A stretch of DNA of 8,051 nt from NCBI GenBank assembly GCA_002310155.1, contig DBYF01000086.1:356-8406 (forward strand), given 5' to 3'. Shown one piece after another: positions 1 to 6,092 of this stretch. Origin of the DNA: Mageeibacillus sp. UBA1193 (GTDB taxonomy: Bacteria; Bacillota; Clostridia; Saccharofermentanales; Saccharofermentanaceae). A model generated the notes under the pieces. The model searched no databases. It saw only the letters and a list, made by a program, of their open reading frames with translations, and was not told the DNA's origin. Position 1 is the stretch's first letter, and each line of letters begins with the position of its first letter. The position numbers and the translations under genes were made by a program.

Positions 1-128
1 GATCCAACGAGTATGATCTCACCATACGAATGCCAGTGCATACGAAAGTTACGACCCTTAAAACCCGTAGACAGATTAAAGGCACTGATTCTGTCAAAAT
101 CGAAGGTCTCGTACTGACTGTAATCCAT
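1..128 (-). CDS. Probable AraC-family transcriptional regulator, N-terminal fragment (cut by window edge)
   Basis: The minus strand reads from an ATG at 126-128 through 42 codons with no stop and leaves the window at position 1. The peptide begins MDYSQYETFDF and continues with RNFRMHWHSYGEIILVG. A short tail followed by an HWHxYxEI-type motif is what the N-terminal cupin-like sensing domain of many AraC/XylS-family regulators looks like; the helix-turn-helix half that would prove it is outside the window. The ATG lies 3 bp after the TAA of the alcohol dehydrogenase gene and has no clear Shine-Dalgarno of its own, so it is probably translated by re-initiation from that gene. Inference: it regulates the alcohol dehydrogenase or an aldehyde response. 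Another cupin-type regulator remains possible. Confidence 0.72.
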   Translation of the reverse strand, partial: MDYSQYETFDFDRISAFNLSTGFKGRNFRMHWHSYGEIILVG

Positions 129-131
129 AAC

Positions 132-1307
132 TTACACCATCATCTTATAGATTTTAGTGCAGTCATCTTCGTTAAGGGTGACAAAGCCCGAGATGGTACC
201 ATCTCTTCCGTCACCTCTGCAAAGCGCATGGACGAGTTTCGGAATATCATCCGGATCTGCGCCAAGCGACTCAAAATCTTCCGGCATGCCGATCGAGATC
301 AGGAAGTTTCTGAGTGCTTCGATACCCTGCTTTGCCGTCACCTCAGGGTGGGCAAAATCCATCTGGCATCCGAAGACACGTACAGCGACCTGTGCGAAAC
401 GCATGACGTCGTGGGGTAATTCATAAGTAAATACGGCCGGCATTGTTACGGCCAGACCTGCGCCATGGGCACAGTCATAAAGAGCGGAGAGCTCATGCTC
501 GATCACATGGGACAGCCAGTCCTGGGATCTTCCGACACCGCAGGTGTGGTTATGGGCAACCGTACCTGCCCACATGATGTTCGCTCTCGCTTCATAGTTA
601 TTCGGATCCTCGATGACTCTCGGTCCTTCGTGGATCATGGTAAGGAGAAGGCCCTCGATCAGACGGTCTGTTACCTCTACTTCTTTCGAGTTGGTAAGAT
701 AGCGCTCATAAAGATGCGCGATGATGTCCGTAATACCTGCTGCAGTCTGATACGGCGGCAGAGTCTGTGTCAGTTCCGGATTGAGGATACTGAACTTCGG
801 GCGGATCGCGTCTCCGCTCGCGCCACGCTTAAACATGCCCTCTTCCTTCGTGATAACGGAGTCCGGGCTGCCTTCACTTCCTGCTGCGGCGATCGTCAGG
901 ACCGTTCCGACCGGAAGTGCTTTTTCGATTCTCTTGCCCTGGTAGAAATCCCAGAAGTCGCCGTCATAAACGACACCTGCAGCGATCGCCTTACTGGAAT
1001 CGATCGTGGATCCACCGCCGACAGCCAGGATAAAATCAACGTTCTCTTTCTTACAAAGATCGATACCCTCGTAGACCAGACCGGATCTCGGATTCGGCTT
1101 AACTCCGCCGAGCTCGATATACGGAATCGATTCCTTATCGAGGGAAGCTTTTACACGGTCCAGAAGACCGGATCTGACAACACTTCCTCCGCCATAGTGG
1201 ATCAGGACCTTGCTGCCTCCGAAGCGCTTTACAAGTTCACCTGCGCGATTCTCAGTGCTTTTACCAAAGACAAAACATGTCGGGGAATAAAACTCAAAAT
1301 TCTCCAT
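132..1307 (-). CDS. Iron-containing alcohol dehydrogenase, butanol dehydrogenase/YqhD type
   Basis: This 391-residue cytosolic protein has the full length of the family and would reduce aldehydes to alcohols (or the reverse) with NAD(P)H. The dinucleotide-binding part shows YGGGSV at about 38-43 and GGGSTIDSSK at 97-106. The four metal ligands are in their expected places: D194 and H198 in GITDIIAHLYERY, H267 in HVIEHE, and H281 in CAHGAGLA. The spacing matches what I recall for E. coli YqhD. The GGGS at 39-42 fits an NADP(H)-preferring butanol dehydrogenase or YqhD, but the cofactor cannot be proved by reading. One departure is GSEGSPDSVIT at 143-153, where relatives often have GSE(M/S)N. 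The start at 1307 is supported by GGAAAGGA-type Shine-Dalgarno sequence about 7 nt upstream. A probable AraC-type gene follows after 3 bp. The substrate is unknown. Confidence 0.95.
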   Translation of the reverse strand: MENFEFYSPTCFVFGKSTENRAGELVKRFGGSKVLIHYGGGSVVRSGLLDRVKASLDKESIPYIELGGVKPNPRSGLVYEGIDLCKKENVDFILAVGGGSTIDSSKAIAAGVVYDGDFWDFYQGKRIEKALPVGTVLTIAAAGSEGSPDSVITKEEGMFKRGASGDAIRPKFSILNPELTQTLPPYQTAAGITDIIAHLYERYLTNSKEVEVTDRLIEGLLLTMIHEGPRVIEDPNNYEARANIMWAGTVAHNHTCGVGRSQDWLSHVIEHELSALYDCAHGAGLAVTMPAVFTYELPHDVMRFAQVAVRVFGCQMDFAHPEVTAKQGIEALRNFLISIGMPEDFESLGADPDDIPKLVHALCRGDGRDGTISGFVTLNEDDCTKIYKMMV

Positions 1308-1354
1308 AAATCATCCTTTCCGCCCTGCTCATCCGGCAAGGCCTGCAATTATCA

Positions 1355-1369
1355 CACCACATAGTGGTG
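1355..1369. promoter_or_regulatory. Short perfect palindrome upstream of the alcohol dehydrogenase gene
   Basis: The sequence is CACCAC-ATA-GTGGTG, two perfect 6-bp arms around 3 bp, lying 48-62 bp upstream of the alcohol dehydrogenase start. It could be an operator or a small hairpin in the mRNA leader. On the minus strand it is followed by GTGATAAT, which resembles a -10 element, but no convincing -35 lies at the right distance. Confidence 0.4.
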
Positions 1370-1395
1370 CCTCGTTCATCCTTCACCATGGTAGC

Positions 1396-1483
1396 ATTCA
1401 TATTTTGTCATTTCTTCTCATTTCATGACCAATAAATCACCATATTTTGTCAGGATTTAATGCTTTGAAAGTCAAAATATGAA
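1396..1483. promoter_or_regulatory. Cluster of three CATATTTTGWC motifs, candidate regulator sites
   Basis: CATATTTTGTCA occurs at 1399-1410 and again at 1441-1452, in the same direction and 42 bp apart, close to four helical turns. A third near-copy lies in the opposite direction at 1471-1481 (GTCAAAATATG, one mismatch to the reverse complement). They sit 90-180 bp upstream of the alcohol dehydrogenase start and 110-200 bp upstream of the patatin gene. AraC-family proteins commonly bind widely spaced direct repeats, and a probable AraC-type gene is coupled to the alcohol dehydrogenase, so these are candidate sites for that regulator. This link is inference. No strong sigma-A promoter reading towards the alcohol dehydrogenase is visible, which would fit an activator-dependent promoter. 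Confidence 0.45.
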
Positions 1484-1521
1484 GGGATCCACGGGTTATC
1501 ATTACAGATTCTGGGAAGCCC

Positions 1522-1535
1522 GATTTTCTAAAATC
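1522..1535. promoter_or_regulatory. 14-bp palindrome, possible operator of the patatin promoter
   Basis: GATTTT-CT-AAAATC is two perfect 6-bp arms around 2 bp, ending 24 bp before the predicted -35 element of the patatin gene. Part of it, CGATTTTC, recurs at 1548-1555 just before that -35. This fits an operator but is AT-rich and could be chance. Confidence 0.3.
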
Positions 1536-1559
1536 TGCGCAAATGACCGATTTTCACCA

Positions 1560-1588
1560 TTTTCAAAAGCACCTGTTCTCAATATAAT
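1560..1588 (+). promoter_or_regulatory. Predicted sigma-A promoter of the patatin gene
   Basis: A perfect -10 box TATAAT lies at 1583-1588 and TTTTCA (4 of 6 matches to TTGACA) at 1560-1565, with a 17-bp spacer. Transcription would start about 7 nt after the -10 box, at about 1595, which is the A of the patatin ATG, so the transcript would have no 5' leader. Confidence 0.7.
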
Positions 1589-1594
1589 GAACAC

Positions 1595-2470
1595 ATGGAT
1601 AACGAAAACACAGAGAATTCAAAACCCTTAAAGACTTCACTCATTATGCAGGGCGGCGCGATGCGCGGCATGTTTACCTGCGGTGTGATGGATGTTCTCA
1701 TGGAAAACGGCATTACTTTTGACGGAGCCGCAGGCATTTCCGCCGGCGCCGTATTCGGATGCAACTATAAATCCCGTCAGATCGGACGTCCGATCCGTTA
1801 TAATAAGAAGTTCTGCAAAGACCCGAGATACAGTGGTCTTCGTTCTCTTATCAAGACCGGTGATTTCTACGGCGCGGATTTCTGCTACCGCGCGATCCCC
1901 GATGAGCTCGACATCTTCGACAGAAAGACCTTCTCTGAAGATCCGATGGAGTTTTATATCGGAGCGACTGATGTCAACACCGGTGAGATCCACTACCACC
2001 TCTGCTCGGACGGAGGAGCTAAAGATATCGAGTGGATGCGCGCGTCCGCCTCGATGCCGCTTCTCTCAAAAGTCGTAAAAATCGATAATTACAGGCTTCT
2101 TGACGGAGGTATCGCCGATTCTGTTCCCTATGAATTCATGGAGAAGAAAGGGTATAATAGAAATATCATCGTGCTGACACAGCCCGATGGATACAAACGG
2201 AAAAAGACCTCTTCTCTCCTTCTTTTCATGCTGAGGAAATATCCTGCGATCGTAGATGCGATGAAGAAGCATCCGGATATGTATAACCGTCAGCTCCGTG
2301 AGATCAAGGAAAGAGAGACATCCGGCGAATCGATCGTCATCCGTCCGCCGGAAGATCTTAAGATCAGCCGCACATCGAAAAAGCCCGAAGAACTCGAGCG
2401 TGTATACCAGATCGGTCGCGCTGAGGCCACAAGAAGACTTGACGAGATACGGACATTCCTGAACCAATAA
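1595..2470 (+). CDS. Patatin-like phospholipase family protein
   Basis: This 291-residue protein has the patatin fold signatures: the glycine-rich oxyanion loop GGAMRG at 20-25, the nucleophile elbow GISAG at 47-51 with S49 as the likely catalytic serine, ASASMPLLS at 150-158, and the catalytic aspartate D170 in LLDGGIADSVP. The Ser-Asp dyad is complete, so it should be an active lipid acyl hydrolase; the substrate is unknown. Its length and basic C-terminal third (about 200-291) resemble the bacterial YjjU-like patatin group. No signal peptide or membrane segment is visible, so it is probably cytosolic. There is no Shine-Dalgarno before the ATG and a TATAAT box ends 6 bp upstream, suggesting a leaderless mRNA. 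The next internal ATG (residue 18) would cut into the first beta-strand, so the start at 1595 is preferred. An aldo/keto reductase gene follows after 82 bp. Confidence 0.93.
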   Translation: MDNENTENSKPLKTSLIMQGGAMRGMFTCGVMDVLMENGITFDGAAGISAGAVFGCNYKSRQIGRPIRYNKKFCKDPRYSGLRSLIKTGDFYGADFCYRAIPDELDIFDRKTFSEDPMEFYIGATDVNTGEIHYHLCSDGGAKDIEWMRASASMPLLSKVVKIDNYRLLDGGIADSVPYEFMEKKGYNRNIIVLTQPDGYKRKKTSSLLLFMLRKYPAIVDAMKKHPDMYNRQLREIKERETSGESIVIRPPEDLKISRTSKKPEELERVYQIGRAEATRRLDEIRTFLNQ

Positions 2471-2552
2471 GTTTAACTGCCTGCTCCGGCACAAAAACGA
2501 TAACAGAAAACGCATTTCAGAAATGACATAACGAGAACGAAAGGAGCCCCAT

Positions 2553-3731
2553 ATGCAGAGAAGAAATGACTTACCGATACTCGGATTCGGATGCATGAGA
2601 TTTGCCACCAAGGGCAGATCCATTGATTTTGAAAAGACCGAAGCCCAGATCCTGCGCGCGATCGAACTCGGTGTGGATTATTTCGACACCGCATACATCT
2701 ACCCCGGCTCCGAAGAAACACTCGGAAAGATCATCGAGAAGAATGATCTCCGCGACAAGATCACACTCACCACGAAGCTTCCACAGTATCTCGTGAAGAA
2801 AAAAGAGGATCTCGACAAGTATCTGACCGAGGAATTGAAGCGTCTTCGTACCGACCATCTCGACTACTATCTTTTCCATCACATGACCGATATCGCGCAG
2901 TGGGAAAAGCTCGAGAAACTCGGTGTCAGAGACTGGATCGACGAGAAGAAAAAGGAAGGAAAATTCCTTCACGTCGGTTTCTCTTTCCATGGCAACACCG
3001 AGATGTATAAGAAGATCCTAGCCGCTTATGACTGGGAGCTCTCACTTGTACAGTACAACTATATGGATGAGAACACACAGGCCGGCCGTGACGGCATCCG
3101 TGCCGCGTACGAAAAAGGTGTTCCCATATTCATCATGGAGCCTCTCCGCGGCGGAAAGCTCGTCGACCTTCTTCCCGAGAAAGCGAAGAAAGAGATCGCC
3201 AATGACCCGCATGGATGGAGCCCTGCCGAATGGGCATTCCGCTGGCTCTGGAACCAGAAGGAGATCACCTGCGTCCTTTCCGGCATGAACTCCCTGGAGA
3301 TGCTCGAAGAGAACGCCAGGATCGCATCAAGCACTGAGGCGGGTGCTTTTGGCGAAGAAGAATTCAAAGTGATCGAGAAGATCAAGGGATACATCAACGA
3401 GAACACGAAGGTCAGCTGCACCGGCTGTAAATACTGTCTCCCCTGCCCTAAGGGCGTCGATATCCCGGGCATCTTCTCCTGCTATAACCACATGTATTCC
3501 GAGAAGAAAAGCACCGGAAGATCCGAGTATTTCCAGACGATCGCTCTGAGGCTTCAGCCCGCCGACGCATCCCTCTGTGTCCAGTGCGGAAAGTGTGAGC
3601 AGCACTGCCCGCAGAGTATCCCGATCAGAGAGAAACTCAAGGAAGCCAATAAGGCCCTCCAGCCCTTCCCGTATAAGGTTGCGGCCAAGGTCGCCAGACG
3701 CTTTCTGGTAGGTAAGAAAAAGAAGAAATAA
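2553..3731 (+). CDS. Aldo/keto reductase with C-terminal 4Fe-4S ferredoxin-like domain
   Basis: The 392-residue protein has an aldo/keto reductase barrel (about 1-280) joined to a cysteine-rich tail. The AKR catalytic tetrad is recognisable as D45, Y50, K75 and H109, after the N-terminal GFGCMR motif. The tail has two cysteine clusters: C289xxC292xxC295xxC298P and C342xxC345xxC348xxxC352P. The second is a classic 4Fe-4S pattern; the first probably also binds a cluster or metal. Such AKR-ferredoxin fusions are common in anaerobic Firmicutes and are usually annotated only as predicted oxidoreductases, so the substrate and electron route are unknown. The protein is soluble and ends in five lysines. 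The start is fixed by AAAGGAG at 2540-2546, 6 nt before the ATG. It may be co-transcribed with the upstream patatin gene (82-bp gap, no terminator seen). Confidence 0.95.
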   Translation: MQRRNDLPILGFGCMRFATKGRSIDFEKTEAQILRAIELGVDYFDTAYIYPGSEETLGKIIEKNDLRDKITLTTKLPQYLVKKKEDLDKYLTEELKRLRTDHLDYYLFHHMTDIAQWEKLEKLGVRDWIDEKKKEGKFLHVGFSFHGNTEMYKKILAAYDWELSLVQYNYMDENTQAGRDGIRAAYEKGVPIFIMEPLRGGKLVDLLPEKAKKEIANDPHGWSPAEWAFRWLWNQKEITCVLSGMNSLEMLEENARIASSTEAGAFGEEEFKVIEKIKGYINENTKVSCTGCKYCLPCPKGVDIPGIFSCYNHMYSEKKSTGRSEYFQTIALRLQPADASLCVQCGKCEQHCPQSIPIREKLKEANKALQPFPYKVAAKVARRFLVGKKKKK

Positions 3732-3778
3732 AGGCGACTATTTACGACCTGCAGGCGCTTCTTTTCAGGGGGCAATAT

Positions 3779-3787
3779 TGCTATAAT
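3779..3787 (+). promoter_or_regulatory. Extended -10 promoter of the TerB-like/zinc-ribbon gene
   Basis: TGCTATAAT contains a perfect TATAAT (3782-3787) with the TGn extension upstream. The -35 region at the standard distance is poor, but extended -10 promoters need little -35 match. The start of transcription would be near 3794, giving a leader of about 66 nt. Confidence 0.6.
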
Positions 3788-3802
3788 ATGCATAAATGAT
3801 CA

Positions 3803-3836
3803 GGAAAGGACGAAGCCTGAATCAAGCGTCCTTTCC
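3803..3836 (+). other. Perfect 10-bp stem-loop in the 5' UTR of the TerB-like gene
   Basis: GGAAAGGACG at 3803-3812 pairs perfectly with CGTCCTTTCC at 3827-3836 across a 14-nt loop. It begins about 9 nt after the predicted transcription start and ends 23 nt before the ATG, leaving the Shine-Dalgarno (GAGAGGA, 3844-3850) free. No T-run follows, so it is not an intrinsic terminator. It may stabilise the mRNA 5' end; an operator or switching element is also possible. Confidence 0.55.
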
Positions 3837-3859
3837 GTACTTAGAGAGGAAGAATCGCT

Positions 3860-4528
3860 ATGTTTGTCAAAAACTTAGTTCGTTCAATCACAGGAGACAT
3901 TCTCGGAGGCGTTGCTTTCGGTGCCGGAATGGCACTCGTCAACGAGTTCGTAGACAGCAGGACCGGCCGTAATTCGATTCCTGCCGGTAACTACGTTCCG
4001 CAGAGTGTCCCGAATAACAATAATGGAACCACGATCGCGAATATCGCGCTTGCCAGGATCGCGCTCTGCTACTACATCGCCAAGGCCGACGGCTCTATCT
4101 CTCCCGAGGAGCAGACGGACCTCGACTATATGTGCTCGAGCCTGATGAATAACCCGAACGCCTCTTCTACATTCCGTTCGGAGCTCCAGTCGATCGTGAA
4201 TGACCGCTCCACAAGCTTCATGAACGTCGAGAAATACCTCAACCGTCTGGATCCCAATACGCTCTCCTCTCTCGAGGCAGACGCGCGCCGCATCGCGGAG
4301 CTCTCCGGCGGTGTTTCCGATACCGAGTCAAAAGCACTCTCCGTATTCCAGAACTACGTTTACGGCAAGCAGGGCTTCCCGGGAAGCAATATGAATGAGC
4401 AGTTCGCAGGAAAAGCACGCGTGATCAATCTCAAGTGCTCCGGCTGCGCGGCCGATCTCGAGATCAACCCGAGCATGACCGAGACCTTCTGCCCGTACTG
4501 CGGTTCCAGACAGATCATCGTGCGTTAA
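3860..4528 (+). CDS. Unnamed protein: glycine-rich hydrophobic N-terminus, TerB-like domain, C-terminal zinc ribbon
   Basis: I do not recognise a named family for this 222-residue protein. Three parts can be seen. Residues about 12-31 (GDILGGVAFGAGMALVNEFV) are glycine-rich and hydrophobic and may be a membrane-associating helix. Residues about 58-168 resemble the all-helical TerB/DjlA fold: an acidic loop AKADGSISPEE at 74-84 after a helix, and a second loop GGVSDTESKAL at 150-160, probably metal- or partner-binding. Residues 193-214 form a zinc ribbon, C193xxC196 and C211PYC214GS. TerB-like domains occur in tellurite-resistance and stress-related proteins, often tied to membranes, but no ter gene is nearby, so no function is claimed. 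The start is supported by GAGAGGA at 3844-3850, 9 nt before the ATG. It has its own promoter and is probably monocistronic. Confidence 0.85.
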   Translation: MFVKNLVRSITGDILGGVAFGAGMALVNEFVDSRTGRNSIPAGNYVPQSVPNNNNGTTIANIALARIALCYYIAKADGSISPEEQTDLDYMCSSLMNNPNASSTFRSELQSIVNDRSTSFMNVEKYLNRLDPNTLSSLEADARRIAELSGGVSDTESKALSVFQNYVYGKQGFPGSNMNEQFAGKARVINLKCSGCAADLEINPSMTETFCPYCGSRQIIVR

Positions 4529-4542
4529 TCCGCATGACAAAA

Positions 4543-4578
4543 GTGCATTTACTGTATTTGTATTTCTATTAAATGCAC
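4543..4578. repeat. 9-bp inverted repeat after the TerB-like gene
   Basis: GTGCATTTA at 4543-4551 is perfectly complementary to TAAATGCAC at 4570-4578, with an AT-rich 18-nt loop. On the plus strand no T-run follows, so it is a poor intrinsic terminator. It could be a 3'-end stabilising hairpin, or a regulator site upstream of the MATE promoter. Confidence 0.45.
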
Positions 4579-4596
4579 AACGGCTTTGATCCTCAT

Positions 4597-4649
4597 CTTT
4601 CCCATTCGTCATGGTAGAATTTCTGCTATGACAGAATGGGAAAGTTTTT
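4597..4649 (+). terminator. Intrinsic terminator of the TerB-like gene, overlapping the MATE promoter and leader
   Basis: CTTTCCCATTC at 4597-4607 pairs perfectly with GAATGGGAAAG at 4634-4644. The stem continues with GTCAT (4608-4612) against ATGAC (4628-4632), leaving one bulged A at 4633, so about 16 bp pair in all. TTTTT follows at 4645-4649, directly before the MATE ATG at 4650. This is the shape of a Rho-independent terminator for transcripts from the left. Its loop region contains the -10 box of the MATE promoter, so a transcript starting there holds only the 3' arm and cannot form the terminator. Confidence 0.75.
4612..4620 (+). promoter_or_regulatory. Extended -10 promoter of the MATE gene, inside the terminator loop
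   Basis: TGGTAGAAT is a TAGAAT -10 box (5 of 6) at 4615-4620 with a TGn extension. No good -35 is seen at 16-18 bp upstream. Transcription would start near 4627, giving a leader of about 23 nt with GGGAAAG (4638-4644) as a weak Shine-Dalgarno. Confidence 0.5.
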
Positions 4650-6092
4650 ATGAGCAGAAAACACGACAACACATCTTCACAGACAAAGCTTAAATCACGC
4701 CTCGGACGAAGCCACAACGTGGACATGATCAACGGTGGCGTTCTTGTGCCGCTCATCTGCTACAGCCTGCCGATCGTTGTGACGCAGGTCCTTCAGCTGC
4801 TCTTTAACGCAGCAGATATCGTCGTGGTCGGACAGTTCGTCGATGACACTGCCGTCGCCGCTGTCGGATCCTGCGCGCCGCTCATTAACCTCATGATCAA
4901 CCTGTTCATCGGTATCTCGCTTGGCGCGACTGTCGTTCTCGCTGCCGTCCTCGGCGCGAACCAGAAAGAGAAGATCCATGACCTGACCCATACGATCTTT
5001 TCGCTCGGTATCATCTTCGGTATTTTCACAGGCATCCTCGGCTGCCTGTTTGCACGTACTTTCCTCGAGTGGATGGGCACGACTTCCGACTCGATCGGTC
5101 AGGCGACACTGTACCTTCGCATCTACATGCTGGGCAGTCCTTTCTTCATGATCTACACATTCGGACGCGCGATCATCGTCGCTCAGGGCGACACGAAGCG
5201 TCCTCTCTACTATCTGACACTTTCCGGTGTTCTGAACGTTATTCTGAATCTCATTCTCGTGGCCGGAGTCGGTCTTGGAGTTGCAGGCGTCGCGATCGCA
5301 ACCGTTACTTCCCAGATCCTCTCCGCGATCCTCATGACACGTGCGCTCTTCCATCTCGACAGCGAGTGCCGCATCTTCCCGTTCGAACTGAAGATCCATA
5401 AGAAGCCTCTGGTCAAGATCCTGAAGCTCGGTCTTCCCGTCGGCTTCCAGAACACGCTCTTTTCCTTCTCGAACGTCATCATCCAGTCGTCCGTCAACTC
5501 GCTCGGTACTGCCTGCATGGCCGGAAACTCCGCCTGCATGAATATAGACTCGTTCATCTACGCCGGCATGAATTCCTTTACCCAGGGATGCATGACTTTT
5601 GCCGGCCAGAACTATGGCGCGAAAAGATACGACCGCTTAAACGCGATCTACCGCTCCGCGCTTCTGTCGATCACTTTCATCGGACTTTCGCTCGGATCGC
5701 TCTCGTATCTGTTCGGCACACCGCTTCTGCGCCTGTATCTTCCGGATTCCCCTGAGGGCGTGACATTCGGCCTGGCCAGAATGCTGCTCGTCGTTGTTCC
5801 TGACTTCCTCTGCGGACTTATGGACTGCGGTTCCGGTATGCTCCGTGGCATCAAACGCTCCGTATTCCCGATGGTCGCGACTGTTGTCGGAAGCTGCGGA
5901 CTTCGTCTTCTGTGGGTCTTCACTGCTTTCAACCACTACAAGAACAATGCCGCTCCGGTATCCGCGTACAAAATCCTTCTTCTTTCGTACCCGATCTCCT
6001 GGGCAATCACCTTCGTCGTACTTTTCGGCTATTACTGCCACGTCAAGAAAGGGCTCAAGATAGAGCCGAAGACGGAAACTGTTTCCGCGTAA
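4650..6092 (+). CDS. MATE-family efflux transporter
   Basis: This 480-residue membrane protein matches the multidrug and toxic compound extrusion family, which uses a Na+ or H+ gradient to export cationic drugs, dyes or metabolites. After a polar cytoplasmic N-terminus of about 26 residues, alternating hydrophobic stretches give about 12 membrane helices in two similar halves. The first half starts with SLPIVVTQVLQLLFNAADIVVVGQF (broken: SLPIVVTQVL then QLLFNAADIVVVGQF, about 39-63), matching the MATE N-lobe motif with D56. The second half has AGQNYGAKR at about 318-326, and QGDTKRP lies in the loop after helix 4-5. Length is normal, and both half-transporters are present. The ATG at 4650 follows a T-run and a weak GGGAAAG; M26 is a possible alternative start but has no better ribosome site. 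The substrate and coupling ion cannot be read from the sequence. Confidence 0.95.
   Translation: MSRKHDNTSSQTKLKSRLGRSHNVDMINGGVLVPLICYSLPIVVTQVLQLLFNAADIVVVGQFVDDTAVAAVGSCAPLINLMINLFIGISLGATVVLAAVLGANQKEKIHDLTHTIFSLGIIFGIFTGILGCLFARTFLEWMGTTSDSIGQATLYLRIYMLGSPFFMIYTFGRAIIVAQGDTKRPLYYLTLSGVLNVILNLILVAGVGLGVAGVAIATVTSQILSAILMTRALFHLDSECRIFPFELKIHKKPLVKILKLGLPVGFQNTLFSFSNVIIQSSVNSLGTACMAGNSACMNIDSFIYAGMNSFTQGCMTFAGQNYGAKRYDRLNAIYRSALLSITFIGLSLGSLSYLFGTPLLRLYLPDSPEGVTFGLARMLLVVVPDFLCGLMDCGSGMLRGIKRSVFPMVATVVGSCGLRLLWVFTAFNHYKNNAAPVSAYKILLLSYPISWAITFVVLFGYYCHVKKGLKIEPKTETVSA

Noticed and set aside
465..1364. A 299-codon open frame on the plus strand across the alcohol dehydrogenase gene
   Set aside because: It is antisense to an enzyme with all catalytic residues intact, has no ribosome site and resembles no family.
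2513..2525. Small CATTT-CAG-AAATG hairpin between patatin and aldo/keto reductase genes
   Set aside because: Five AT-rich base pairs and no T-run; too weak to call a terminator or a regulatory element.
3713..3731. Run of lysine codons at the end of the aldo/keto reductase as a sign of frameshift or degradation
   Set aside because: The domain is complete before it and basic tails are common in this family; the stop codon is in place.
3752..3772. Possible terminator after the aldo/keto reductase (GC-rich stretch followed by CTTCTTTTC)
   Set aside because: I could not pair a stem of useful length before the T-rich stretch, so the reductase transcript end is left undefined.
4695..5399. A 234-codon minus-strand frame inside the MATE gene
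   Set aside because: The translation is a highly charged low-complexity peptide typical of the reverse complement of a membrane-protein gene; there is no ribosome site or promoter.
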